Shown here piece after piece: positions 9,980-17,596 of a stretch of DNA of 64,000 nt. The first letter of the stretch is position 1. Each line of letters opens with the position of its first letter. The stretch comes from Flavobacterium quisquiliarum. GTDB taxonomy: Bacteria > Bacteroidota > Bacteroidia > Flavobacteriales > Flavobacteriaceae. The translations under genes were made by a program, and so were the position numbers. Below the pieces are notes generated by a model. It was not told the origin of the DNA. It saw only the letters and a list, made by a program, of their open reading frames with translations, and ran no database searches. The stretch lies in contig NZ_WWEM01000011.1 of NCBI RefSeq assembly GCF_019308285.1, positions 62,001 through 126,000 on the forward strand, read 5' to 3'.

Positions 9980-10060
9980 TCCTAGCCCAGATAGAAGTGG
10001 AAATCCTTTTGTTTTTTCTTTAAAAAATAAAAGATTGAAACGGATAGCTGGAAATTGCTC
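9980..10060 (+). repeat. Dispersed repeat family 1, copy B
   Basis: The left end TCCTAGCCCAGATAGAAG and the right-end GGATAGCTGGAA..GCTC match copy A. The middle differs and is an A/T-only weak hairpin. It begins 1 bp after the stop codon of the preceding gene. Confidence 0.8.
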
Positions 10061-10068
10061 TAAATAAA

Positions 10069-10130
10069 AAAATAACCACGAATTCACAAATTAAATTTTT
10101 TATAATAATTCGTGAATTTGTGGCTATTTA
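10069..10130. repeat. Imperfect inverted repeat, 62 bp
   Basis: The left arm AATAACCACGAATTCACAAA pairs with the right arm TTCGTGAATTTGTGGCTATT across an AT-rich loop. It lies between two other hairpins in a gene-free gap. It resembles a mobile-like Flavobacterium intergenic repeat, but only one copy is visible here. Confidence 0.6.
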
Positions 10131-10143
10131 AAAAAAAAGCCAC

Positions 10144-10177
10144 AAAAAAACCGCCAATCTCACGAAAGGCGGTTTTT
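10144..10177 (-). terminator. Rho-independent terminator after rng
   Basis: AAAAACCGCC / GGCGGTTTTT arms flank a 12-base loop, with a U-tract on the minus-strand transcript. It starts 6 bp after the rng stop codon. Confidence 0.85.
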
Positions 10178-10182
10178 GTTTT

Positions 10183-11727
10183 TTATTCTGAAATAACATT
10201 TCCTTTTTTATCATAGAAATGGTATTCTAAGTACGTGTAAGCGTCACGAGGTATGATTTTCACCCATTTCTTATGTTCAAAAAACCATTTTGAACGTAAT
10301 GATGGAAAACCTTTACTGAGGTATGCAGCCACAAACGGATGTGTATTAAGCACAACTTTATTGTGGGTTTTTAAAAGTCTTTCTAAATCAGAGGTGATCT
10401 TGTCAATTATTAATATTGGCGCTTCAATTTCGCCATTGACTTTATTAGGATCTTCTTCTCTGGTCTTGATATTAACTTCTGGTCTTACGCGCTGTCTTGT
10501 AATCTGAACAAGTCCAAATTTACTTGGCGGTAATATTTTATGCTTTGCTTTATCGTCGCTCATTTCTTCTCGCAAGAAGTCGAACAAAACTTTCCTGTTT
10601 TCAGGATTAGACATATCGATAAAATCAACTACTATGATTCCGCCCATATCTCGAAGACGTAATTGTCTTGCGATTTCTGCAGCGGCAATCATATTAACTT
10701 CCATGGCTGTGTCTTCTTGGTTGGTCGCCTTATTGGAACGGTTTCCACTGTTGACGTCAATAACGTGCAACGCTTCAGTGTGTTCTATGATAAGATAAGC
10801 ACCTTTACTCATGGAAACAGTTCGGCCAAATGAAGTTTTGATTTGTCTCTCTATATTGTATTTCTCGAAAATCGGAGTGTCATTTGATTGATAAAACTTA
10901 ACAATCGATTGTTTTGAAGGTGCAATTTCTTGCAGATATTCCTTCGTTTGATGGTACAACTCTTCATCATCTATTTGAATACCGCTGAAGGTATCATTGA
11001 ATACATCTCTTAATATTGAAGAAGCTCTGTTAAGCTCTCCTAATACTTTTGATGGATGATGAGCAGTTGGTAATTTTTTACACATTGCAGACCATCTGCC
11101 AAGCAGGTTCTGCAAATCTTTTTCTAATTCGGCTACGTTTTTGCCTTCGGCTACTGTACGAACAATAACACCAAATCCTTTAGGTTTGATCGATAGAACA
11201 AGTTTTTTTAGACGATCCTTTTCTTTTTTGTCTTCTATTTTTTGAGAAATAGAAACACGATCAGAAAAAGGAACTAGAACGATAAATCTTCCGGCAAGAG
11301 AAAGCTCAGCACTTATTCTTGGGCCTTTGGTTGATATAGGTTCTTTAACTACTTGAACTAAGACAGATTGATTGGCACTTAAAATATCAGTAATGATGCC
11401 ATCTTTGTCAATCTCTTTTTCAAACTGAAAGGTTTTTAGGGAGAAATCTTTTAATTTACCTGCGCTTACAAGTTTTATGAATTTCAGCTGAGAAGCTAGA
11501 TTTGGACCCAAATCGTGATAATGTAAAAAGGCATCTTTTTCGAAACCTACATTCACAAAAGCAGCATTTAGTCCGGCAACTGGTTTTCTGATTTTGGCGA
11601 TAAAAATATCACCAACCTGAAAGTTGCTTTTTTCTTCTTCTTTATGTAATTCAATTAGTTTTCCATCTTTTAATAAGGCAAAATCTACTGCTTCAGAACT
11701 AGATCTAATGATTAATTCTTTATTCAC
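10183..11727 (-). CDS. rng: Ribonuclease E/G family endoribonuclease
   Basis: This 514-residue cytoplasmic endoribonuclease acts in rRNA maturation and mRNA turnover. An S1 RNA-binding region lies near residues 35-130. The RNase E/G catalytic core has the metal-binding aspartates in HVIDVNSGNR and IIVVDFIDM. Its length fits RNase G rather than the long RNase E. I place the start at GTG 11727 (VNKELIIRSS), the family's usual N-terminus. An in-frame ATG at 11808 would add 27 residues, but these are encoded by a tandem (CCAAAAA) repeat and look non-coding. A strong terminator follows. The gene for a small basic ribosome-type protein and hup lie upstream on the same strand. Confidence 0.92.
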   Translation of the reverse strand: MNKELIIRSSSEAVDFALLKDGKLIELHKEEEKSNFQVGDIFIAKIRKPVAGLNAAFVNVGFEKDAFLHYHDLGPNLASQLKFIKLVSAGKLKDFSLKTFQFEKEIDKDGIITDILSANQSVLVQVVKEPISTKGPRISAELSLAGRFIVLVPFSDRVSISQKIEDKKEKDRLKKLVLSIKPKGFGVIVRTVAEGKNVAELEKDLQNLLGRWSAMCKKLPTAHHPSKVLGELNRASSILRDVFNDTFSGIQIDDEELYHQTKEYLQEIAPSKQSIVKFYQSNDTPIFEKYNIERQIKTSFGRTVSMSKGAYLIIEHTEALHVIDVNSGNRSNKATNQEDTAMEVNMIAAAEIARQLRLRDMGGIIVVDFIDMSNPENRKVLFDFLREEMSDDKAKHKILPPSKFGLVQITRQRVRPEVNIKTREEDPNKVNGEIEAPILIIDKITSDLERLLKTHNKVVLNTHPFVAAYLSKGFPSLRSKWFFEHKKWVKIIPRDAYTYLEYHFYDKKGNVISE

Positions 11728-11786
11728 ACTGTAAATTTTTATCCGTGAATTGGTTGTCGGTTGTCTGTTGATAGTTGCTGGTAAAT

Positions 11787-11813
11787 AAAACCAAAAACCA
11801 AAAACCAAAAACC
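11787..11813. repeat. Short tandem repeat upstream of rng
   Basis: About four copies of a 7-bp unit (CCAAAAA on the plus strand) lie 60 bp upstream of the rng GTG start. The tract could vary in length by slippage and sits where a promoter or leader would be. Confidence 0.7.
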
Positions 11814-11996
11814 ATCAACTTCTACAAGGATGGATTAAACAATATTTTTAACAGGTATTAACCCGGAGGGAAAAGTTAAATTTCAATTTTTAAATTCCAA
11901 ATTCCAATTGAAATCAATACTGATTTCTTAATTTTTGGATTTTGGATTTTATTTTTTGGAATCTTTGAAATTTCCCAAATTTCAATGAACGTTTAA

Positions 11997-12031
11997 AAAG
12001 AAAAAAGTAGTTTAAAACTACTTTTTCTTTT
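11997..12031 (-). terminator. Terminator overlapping the stop codon of the small basic gene
   Basis: On the minus strand the hairpin AAAGTAGTT / AACTACTTT is followed by a U-rich run. The TAG stop codon at 12018-12020 lies within the left arm of the stem. Confidence 0.75.
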
Positions 12032-12110
12032 TGTGGCGGTTAGCTCTCGCTCTTTTCTTACGTTTGTGAGTAGCTACCTTATGTCTCTTTCTTTTTTTAC
12101 CACTTGGCAT
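12018..12110 (-). CDS. Small basic ribosome-associated protein, 30 aa (AURKAIP1/COX24-like)
   Basis: The minus strand encodes 30 residues starting MPSGKKRKRHKVATH and ending in KKKK, with 19 Lys or Arg and three His. From memory, a nearly invariant short protein of this type is found throughout Bacteroidota, annotated as AURKAIP1/COX24 domain (DUF1713), related to mitoribosomal mS38 and actinobacterial bS22. That makes it a likely small-subunit ribosomal protein that binds rRNA. It begins 27 bp downstream of hup in the same direction and probably shares its transcript. The stop codon lies inside a terminator stem. The gene is short enough to be missed by automatic annotation. Confidence 0.8.
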   Translation of the reverse strand: MPSGKKRKRHKVATHKRKKRARANRHKKKK

Positions 12111-12137
12111 ATCGTGTCTGATTTATGTTAATTAATA

Positions 12138-12428
12138 TTATTTTGCTTCGTTGTTCGTTTTTACTCCTTCTACAAAAACTTTTGCAGGTTTAAACGCAGG
12201 AATGTTGTGTGCTGGAATTTTAATAGTAGTGTTTTTAGAAATGTTTCTTCCAGTTTTTTCAGCTCTAGTTTTAACGATAAAACTACCAAAACCTCTAAGG
12301 TATACATTGTCTCCAGTTTCTAAAGAAGTCTTAACTTCTTCCATAAAAGTTTCTACTGTTGCTTGAACGTCTCCTTTTTCAAGACCTAGTTTCTCTGAAA
12401 TCTTCGCTACGATATCTGCTTTCGTCAT
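12138..12428 (-). CDS. hup: HU family DNA-binding protein
   Basis: This is a 96-residue histone-like protein of the HU/IHF family that bends and compacts the nucleoid as a dimer. It starts MTKADIVAKISEKLGL, contains the conserved GFGSF turn followed by a basic beta arm (RAEKTGRN) and the PAHNIPAFKPAK segment, and has the usual family length. A promoter element lies 50 bp upstream, back-to-back with the mutY promoter. The small basic ribosomal-type gene follows 27 bp downstream, consistent with a short growth-linked operon. Confidence 0.95.
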   Translation of the reverse strand: MTKADIVAKISEKLGLEKGDVQATVETFMEEVKTSLETGDNVYLRGFGSFIVKTRAEKTGRNISKNTTIKIPAHNIPAFKPAKVFVEGVKTNNEAK

Positions 12429-12477
12429 TTTCTTTCCTATTTTATTTTATAAATGGTGTACTATTTTTTTGAGTTTG

Positions 12478-12509
12478 CAAATATAGGAATTAAAAAAATA
12501 ATTAATCAA
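12478..12509 (-). promoter_or_regulatory. hup promoter
   Basis: On the minus strand TATATTTG (12478-12485) matches the -7 consensus TAnnTTTG and TTG (12507-12509) lies 21 bp upstream as a -33 element. It is divergent from the mutY promoter, with about 57 bp between the two -7 elements. Confidence 0.7.
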
Positions 12510-12542
12510 GCTAATTCGTTAAATTTTAATTACATAAACATT

Positions 12543-12550
12543 TACTTTTG
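12543..12550 (+). promoter_or_regulatory. Putative -7 element of mutY
   Basis: TACTTTTG fits TAnnTTTG. The in-frame TTG that would extend mutY upstream (12548) is inside this element, which argues for the ATG at 12569. Confidence 0.6.
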
Positions 12551-12568
12551 TATTCTAAGTATTTTCGA

Positions 12569-13615
12569 ATGGATTTTTCTAACATATTGATAAAATGGTA
12601 TTTACAAAACAAGCGTGATTTACCGTGGCGAAAAACGGTCGATCCGTATAAGATTTGGCTCTCAGAAATTATGCTTCAACAGACAAGAGTTGCACAGGGA
12701 ATGCCATATTTTTTTGCATTTACCAAGGAATTTCCTACTGTAAAAGATTTAGCTGATGCGTCAGAAGAGAAAGTTTTAAAACTTTGGCAGGGTTTAGGTT
12801 ATTATTCAAGAGCCAGAAATCTTCATAAAACGGCTCAGTATATTGCTTATGATCTTAATGGCATTTTTCCGGATTCTTATAAAGAACTATTAAAACTTAA
12901 AGGTGTTGGTGAATATACGGCTGCAGCAATTGCTTCTTTCTCCTATAATGAATCAGTTCCTGTGGTTGACGGTAATGTGTTTCGTGTATTATCCAGATAC
13001 TTCGATGTGGAAACTGATATAGCCCTTCCGTCTGCTAAAAAAGAGTTTACTGCTTTGGCAAATGAAGTTATGTCTAAAGATAATTCGGCGATATTTAATC
13101 AGGCTATAATGGAGTTTGGTGCCTTGCAATGTGTACCCAAAAGTCCGAATTGTACAAAATGTGATTTTAATGAAAGCTGTGCGGCTTTGCAAAAAGGAAA
13201 GGTAGATCAGCTTCCTGTAAAGTCTAAAAAGGTAAAAGTAACCAACCGCTATTTTAATTATTTAATTTTAGAAGATGTTTTAGGGAATACTTTAATTCAA
13301 AAAAGAACAGAAAAAGGCATCTGGCATAATTTATACGAATTTCCACTTTTAGAAACACAATCTATTGTTGGCTTCGATGTGGTTTCAAAAATAGCCCAAG
13401 AAGAATTATTTTCATCATATACTATTATAGGTATAGAAGAGTGTAGTGAAGCTACGGTTGTTCATAAACTTTCGCATCAACATCTTCATATACAATTTTG
13501 GAAAATTAAAGTGAAAGAAAAAATTGAAAACGGAATTAATACAGAAAAATTAAAAACATTTCCTTTTCCTATTGTGATTTATAATTTTATAGAAAAGCAG
13601 GAAATAAATTGCTAA
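12569..13615 (+). CDS. mutY: A/G-specific adenine DNA glycosylase MutY
   Basis: This 348-residue base-excision repair enzyme removes adenine mispaired with 8-oxoguanine. It shows the catalytic Glu region SEIMLQQTRV, the helix-hairpin-helix LKGVGEYTAAAI, the catalytic Asp in VDGNVFRVLSR, and the iron-sulfur cluster motif C-x6-C-x2-C-x5-C (CVPKSPNCTKCDFNESC). The C-terminal 130 residues form the NUDIX-like domain that recognises 8-oxoG. I start it at ATG 12569 (MDFSNIL) because an upstream in-frame TTG is part of the -7 element. ssb follows 35 bp downstream in the same direction but has its own promoter element. Confidence 0.94.
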   Translation: MDFSNILIKWYLQNKRDLPWRKTVDPYKIWLSEIMLQQTRVAQGMPYFFAFTKEFPTVKDLADASEEKVLKLWQGLGYYSRARNLHKTAQYIAYDLNGIFPDSYKELLKLKGVGEYTAAAIASFSYNESVPVVDGNVFRVLSRYFDVETDIALPSAKKEFTALANEVMSKDNSAIFNQAIMEFGALQCVPKSPNCTKCDFNESCAALQKGKVDQLPVKSKKVKVTNRYFNYLILEDVLGNTLIQKRTEKGIWHNLYEFPLLETQSIVGFDVVSKIAQEELFSSYTIIGIEECSEATVVHKLSHQHLHIQFWKIKVKEKIENGINTEKLKTFPFPIVIYNFIEKQEINC

Positions 13616-13622
13616 AAAAATG

Positions 13623-13630
13623 TATCTTTG
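13623..13630 (+). promoter_or_regulatory. Putative -7 element of ssb
   Basis: TATCTTTG matches TAnnTTTG, 21 bp before the ssb start codon and just after the mutY stop. It would drive ssb-gldE-gldD. Confidence 0.6.
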
Positions 13631-13650
13631 GTAGAAATACCACCTAAACT

Positions 13651-14091
13651 ATGAACGGAACATTAAATAAAGTGATGCTTATTGGCCATTTGGGCGATGA
13701 TGTAAAGATGCATTATTTTGATGGAGGGAACTGCATCGGACGTTTTCAGCTGGCAACCAATGAGGTGTATATCAATAAAACGACCAATGAAAAAATAACT
13801 TCCACAGAATGGCATAATTTGGTTGTTCGTAACAAAGCAGCGGAAATCTGCGAAAAATATCTTTCGAAAGGAGATAAAATATATGTGGAAGGTAGAATTA
13901 AATCTCGCCAATGGCAGGCAGAAGATGGAACTACTAAATACACAACAGAAATTCAGGTAACAGAGTTTACTTTTTTGACTACCAAAAAAGAAACTGCTCA
14001 TACCAGACAAAATCAAGAGGCAGAATCAACAAAAAATACTAACTTTGATGCTGCTAATGAAGGGCTTCCAATTAATGATCTGCCTTTCTAA
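13651..14091 (+). CDS. ssb: Single-stranded DNA-binding protein
   Basis: This 146-residue OB-fold protein coats single-stranded DNA in replication and repair. The N-terminal fold starts MNGTLNKVMLIGHLGDD and includes WHNLVVRNKAAEICEKYLSKGDKIYVEGR split over two strands. A polar linker (about residues 110-135) leads to an acidic tip ending NDLPF, the partner-docking tail equivalent to DDIPF. It lies between mutY and gldE, as in F. johnsoniae. gldE begins 27 bp downstream, so ssb and the motility genes may share a transcript. Confidence 0.94.
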   Translation: MNGTLNKVMLIGHLGDDVKMHYFDGGNCIGRFQLATNEVYINKTTNEKITSTEWHNLVVRNKAAEICEKYLSKGDKIYVEGRIKSRQWQAEDGTTKYTTEIQVTEFTFLTTKKETAHTRQNQEAESTKNTNFDAANEGLPINDLPF

Positions 14092-14117
14092 GTGATGTTT
14101 AACTAATCTTATGCAAT

Positions 14118-15422
14118 TTGGACCCGGAGCCCAGTTTACTTTTCTCTACCAATCTAGACACTAATTTAATTATTGGCTTTGTCGGAATATTTATTTTGTT
14201 ATTTCTTTCAGCCATAGTTTCAGGTGCTGAAGTTGCACTTTTCTCTTTATCTCAGCAGGATATCGACGATACTTTAAACGATAATCAGGCAAAAGGTAAA
14301 ATTATTTCCAATCTATTAGATAAACCTAAAAAACTCTTAGCGACATTACTAGTGGCTAATAATTTTTTTAATATAGGAGTTGTTATTCTCTTTGCTTACA
14401 TTGGCCGTAGTATTTTTGCAGGTGTAGGTTCGGCAGCGCTTAAATTTACTTTAGAAGTGATTTTGGTGACTTTTCTGATTTTATTGTTTGGAGAGGTTTT
14501 ACCAAAAGTTTACGCAAGCCGAAACAGTAAAAGTTTTGCAAAACGTGTGGCTTATCCTTTGGCATTTTTAGATAAGGTGCTTTCGCCTATAAGTCTGCCA
14601 ATGCGTTCAATCACTATCTATTTTCAAAATAAATTAGGAAAGCAGAAAAGTAATTTTTCAGTCAATCAACTTTCTCAGGCTTTGGAACTTACGGACTCGG
14701 AAGGAACATCTACAGAAGAACAGAAAATTCTTGAGGGAATTGTTTCTTTTGGAAATACCGATACAAAGCAGGTAATGAGTCCAAGAATTGATATTTTTGC
14801 ATTGGAAATATCAGAGACATTTCCAGAAATTTATCCAAAAATAATAGAAACAGGTTTTTCAAGAATCCCAGTTTATCGCGATAATATTGATCAGATTGAA
14901 GGAGTACTTTTTGTGAAGGATTTGCTTCCTCATATTGATAAAGAAGAATTTGACTGGGCGTCTTTAATTAGAGAAGCTTTTTTTGTCCCGGAGAATAAAA
15001 AACTGGATAATCTATTGAAGGATTTTCAAAGTCTAAAAAGCCATTTGGCAATTGTGGTTGATGAATATGGCGGAACATCAGGATTAGTTTCTTTAGAAGA
15101 CGTAATTGAAGAAATTGTAGGTGATATTAGTGATGAGTTTGATGATGAAAACTTAAACTTTTCTCAAATTGATGATAATAATTTTCTTTTTGAAGGAAAG
15201 ATAAACCTGAAAGATTTCTATAGAATTGTAGATGTTGATGAAGATGTTTTTGAATCTCATAAAGGGGAAGCCGAAACATTGGCGGGATTTATTCTAGAGA
15301 TTTTAGGTAATTTTCCGAAAAAAGATCAAAAAGTGCCTTTTGAAAACTGTATTTTTACAGTAGAAACAGTAGATAAAAAGCGCGTAAAACAAATAAAAGT
15401 AACAATTAATAAAAATGTTTAA
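14118..15422 (+). CDS. gldE: Gliding motility-associated protein GldE (CNNM/CBS-domain membrane protein)
   Basis: The 434-residue protein has a DUF21/CNNM membrane domain (three to four hydrophobic segments within residues 15-150, with the conserved SGAEVALFSLS near residue 36), a CBS-domain pair (about 205-330) and a C-terminal CorC/HlyC domain. Paralogues of this fold act in Mg2+/Co2+ efflux. GldE is needed with GldD for gliding and type IX secretion in F. johnsoniae. The assignment rests on its place directly before gldD and after ssb. The start is TTG at 14118 (MDPEPSLL); the nearby ATG at 14111 is in another frame and soon reaches a stop. It overlaps gldD by 8 bp. Confidence 0.93.
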   Translation: MDPEPSLLFSTNLDTNLIIGFVGIFILLFLSAIVSGAEVALFSLSQQDIDDTLNDNQAKGKIISNLLDKPKKLLATLLVANNFFNIGVVILFAYIGRSIFAGVGSAALKFTLEVILVTFLILLFGEVLPKVYASRNSKSFAKRVAYPLAFLDKVLSPISLPMRSITIYFQNKLGKQKSNFSVNQLSQALELTDSEGTSTEEQKILEGIVSFGNTDTKQVMSPRIDIFALEISETFPEIYPKIIETGFSRIPVYRDNIDQIEGVLFVKDLLPHIDKEEFDWASLIREAFFVPENKKLDNLLKDFQSLKSHLAIVVDEYGGTSGLVSLEDVIEEIVGDISDEFDDENLNFSQIDDNNFLFEGKINLKDFYRIVDVDEDVFESHKGEAETLAGFILEILGNFPKKDQKVPFENCIFTVETVDKKRVKQIKVTINKNV

Positions 15423-15975
15423 TAGAATACTTTCGATAGTAACAATTTTACTTGCGCTAACAGTTATAAGCTGTAAAAATGATGTTGTGCCAAAGCCGGC
15501 AAGTTTTCTGCGATTGGATTACCCCGAAGCAAAATACATGAATTTTGAAAATAACTGTCCGTTTACTTTTGAAATGAATGAAGATGCAATTATTAAAGGA
15601 GAAAAAGAATGTGGTTTTGCAATTACTTATCCAAAGATGAAAGCGACAATTTATTTGACTTACAAGCCTGTAAATGGCAATATTGAAAAATTACTTAGAG
15701 ACGCTCAAAAGCTGACTTACGAACACGTTATTAAAGCCGATGATATTTTAGAACAGCCGTATTTAAATCCGCAGAAAAAGGTTTACGGAATGTTTTACCA
15801 AGTTGATGGAAATGCTGCAACAAATTCTCAGTTTTACGTTACCGACAGTACTAAACACTTTTTAATTGGTTCAATGTACTTTTACGCAAAACCAAATTTT
15901 GATTCGATTATGCCAGCGACAAGTTATGTTAAAAATGATATGCAACGTTTGATGGAAACGTTGAAATGGAAATAA
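15415..15975 (+). CDS. gldD: Gliding motility lipoprotein GldD
   Basis: This 186-residue lipoprotein has a signal peptide ending in the lipobox VIS-Cys20 and the GldD pattern PASFLRLDYPEAKY soon after. GldD is required for gliding and type IX secretion in Flavobacterium; its biochemical role is unknown. It overlaps the end of gldE by 8 bp, which indicates translational coupling, and a bidirectional terminator lies 9 bp after its stop. Confidence 0.95.
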   Translation: MFNRILSIVTILLALTVISCKNDVVPKPASFLRLDYPEAKYMNFENNCPFTFEMNEDAIIKGEKECGFAITYPKMKATIYLTYKPVNGNIEKLLRDAQKLTYEHVIKADDILEQPYLNPQKKVYGMFYQVDGNAATNSQFYVTDSTKHFLIGSMYFYAKPNFDSIMPATSYVKNDMQRLMETLKWK

Positions 15976-15983
15976 AGAAAAAT

Positions 15984-16014
15984 AAAAAAAGGATCCAATT
16001 TGGATCCTTTTTTA
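15984..16014. terminator. Bidirectional terminator between gldD and the HMA lipoprotein
   Basis: The symmetric hairpin AAAAAGGATCC / GGATCCTTTTT has A- and T-runs on both sides, so it can serve both convergent transcripts. Confidence 0.88.
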
Positions 16015-16030
16015 TGATGTAATTTCAAAT

Positions 16031-16408
16031 TTAAGACTTAAAATTCGAAACTTTATATGTTTTTCCGTCTCCAGTTTCTTGAACCACTTTTGTTAAAGAT
16101 TCTGAGTTTTGGATTGTTTTATCAAAGCTTACTGTTGCTGTTTTTTTATCAAAATCGACAGTTGCTTTTTCAACTCCGTCTAGATTGGCTAATTCTTCTT
16201 CGATTGTTTTAGCACATCCAACAGCACAAGTCATTCCGTCGATTGTAAAACTTGCTGTTTGAAGGTTTTCAGCAGCAATTGGTTTGTGTTCTTTTGGAGC
16301 GCTTTTTTCTGCATTTACAACTTGAAGACTTTTATCTTCTTCTTTTTTACAGCCAACGAACACTAAACCAGCGATTGTTGCAGCGATTAAGATTTTTGAA
16401 ATTTTCAT
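16031..16408 (-). CDS. HMA-domain lipoprotein (heavy-metal-associated)
   Basis: The protein has 125 residues. A lipoprotein signal peptide ends at Cys20 and is followed by a charged linker and one ferredoxin-like HMA domain (about residues 53-122). The metal site reads MTCAVGC, Cys61 and Cys65, so it is C-x3-C rather than the standard C-x2-C. The domain probably binds or hands over copper or a similar soft metal in the periplasm or at the outer membrane, but the extra residue makes the specificity uncertain. It is a single-gene unit with its own promoter element and a shared terminator, and no metal ATPase gene adjoins it. Confidence 0.82.
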   Translation of the reverse strand: MKISKILIAATIAGLVFVGCKKEEDKSLQVVNAEKSAPKEHKPIAAENLQTASFTIDGMTCAVGCAKTIEEELANLDGVEKATVDFDKKTATVSFDKTIQNSESLTKVVQETGDGKTYKVSNFKS

Positions 16409-16443
16409 TATATATAAATTTTAAATTGCTAATTAATTGTCTG

Positions 16444-16451
16444 CAAAATTA
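16444..16451 (-). promoter_or_regulatory. Putative -7 element of the HMA lipoprotein gene
   Basis: On the minus strand TAATTTTG matches TAnnTTTG, 35 bp upstream of the start codon. Confidence 0.5.
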
Positions 16452-16509
16452 ATAAAAAGAGAGCCGTCAGTTCCTAAAATAATTACAAATTTGCAGTAAA
16501 ACTTGATCT

Positions 16510-17376
16510 ATGGAAACAAAACAGTTAAAATGGCTGTATTTAGCAATTCTCTCTCTTATCTGGGGAAGTTCTTTTATTCTGATAAAAAAGGGATTAATTG
16601 GTTTAACTGCGATTCAGGTTGGTTCCTTCCGAATCATTTTTGCGGCATTGTTTTTATTGATTTTTGGATTTAATAGTTTGCGAAAAATTTCCCGCCAGCA
16701 GTGGAAATATGTAGCTATAACTTCTCTTTTCGGGACTTTTATGCCTGCTTATCTTTTTGCGATTGCAGAAACGCAAGTGAATAGTTCTATTGTGGCAATT
16801 TTAAACTCTTTAACGCCTTTAAATACATTAATTTTAGGAATAATAGATTTTGGAATTCAGTTTCAAAAAAGACAGGTTTTAGGTGTTTTTATTGGTCTTG
16901 TTGGTTGTCTGTTGTTGGTTTTAAGCGGGGATTCCTCAAGCGGAACGCAAAATTATCTCTATGTTTTGCTGGTGGTTATTGCAACGCTTAGTTATGCCAT
17001 TAATGTAAATTTGATTAAAAAATATCTGCACGATTTAAATTCGATAAGTATTACAACAGGGAATTTTGCAGTGCTTTTTCTGCCGGCATTAATCATTTTA
17101 AGTACAACCGATATTAGCCAGAAAATACATTTTGCAGAAACACAACATTCTATATTTTTTGTGATGATTTTAGGGGTTTTAGGGACTGGAATTGCTAATA
17201 TTCTTTTCTTTAAATTAATTCAGATGTCATCGCCTGTATTCGCGACTTCAGTAACTTATTTGATTCCGATTGTTGCTTTTTTCTGGGGATTATTAGACAA
17301 TGAAATGCTGACGCCTATTCAATCGGTTGGTGCTTTTGTTATTTTGATTGGGGTTTATTTGTCAGCTAAGAAATAA
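16510..17376 (+). CDS. EamA-family (DMT superfamily) transporter
   Basis: This 288-residue inner-membrane protein has about ten hydrophobic segments in two repeated EamA halves (roughly residues 8-137 and 150-286). The first half starts with the typical WGSSFILIKKGL. Members export metabolites or amino acids; the substrate cannot be read from the sequence. It is transcribed alone, divergent from the HMA lipoprotein, and followed by a cluster of intergenic repeats. Confidence 0.88.
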   Translation: METKQLKWLYLAILSLIWGSSFILIKKGLIGLTAIQVGSFRIIFAALFLLIFGFNSLRKISRQQWKYVAITSLFGTFMPAYLFAIAETQVNSSIVAILNSLTPLNTLILGIIDFGIQFQKRQVLGVFIGLVGCLLLVLSGDSSSGTQNYLYVLLVVIATLSYAINVNLIKKYLHDLNSISITTGNFAVLFLPALIILSTTDISQKIHFAETQHSIFFVMILGVLGTGIANILFFKLIQMSSPVFATSVTYLIPIVAFFWGLLDNEMLTPIQSVGAFVILIGVYLSAKK

Positions 17377-17397
17377 GATTTTTCTATAGTTATAGAT

Positions 17398-17513
17398 AAA
17401 GTTTGTCATTTCGACCGAAGGGAGAAATCACACGAGCAATTCGACAAAGATTGGCTACATGTAATGTGGAGTTTATATTGTGATTTCTCCCTTCGGTCGA
17501 AATGACAAACTTT
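17398..17513. repeat. REP-like long inverted repeat, family 2 copy A
   Basis: Two perfect 35-bp inverted arms (17398-17432 and 17479-17513, core TTTCGACCGAAGGGAGAAAT) flank a 46-bp centre. A diverged copy lies at 30091-30198. The motif TTTGTCAT..GACGAAGG..GATTTCTC is, from memory, a very common intergenic element in Bacteroidota. Confidence 0.9.
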
Positions 17514-17534
17514 GTGGAATAGTTTAATAAAAAA

Positions 17535-17565
17535 GCTTTGTCAAAGTTTTAAACTTTGACAAAGC
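17535..17565. repeat. 31-bp palindrome, family 3 copy A
   Basis: Two perfect 15-bp arms (GCTTTGTCAAAGTTT and its complement) surround a single central base. The inner 29 bp recur at 23437-23467. It could also act as a terminator, since A/T runs flank it. Confidence 0.88.
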
Positions 17566-17596
17566 CTTCAAAAATCTTAGAGTCTTAGTGTCTCAG

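Noticed and set aside
11728..11808. 27-residue N-terminal extension of ribonuclease G
   Set aside because: Encoded by a CCAAAAA tandem repeat and absent from the family's normal N-terminus, which starts at the GTG at 11727.
11881..11996. AT-rich TTGGAATTTGGAATTT-like repeats as a specific element
   Set aside because: Short AAATTCCAAATTCC words occur at several gene ends here and form weak hairpins; the stretch is too degenerate to call a defined repeat.
12548..12568. Upstream TTG start for MutY
   Set aside because: The TTG is part of the predicted -7 element TACTTTTG, so it cannot be in the transcript.
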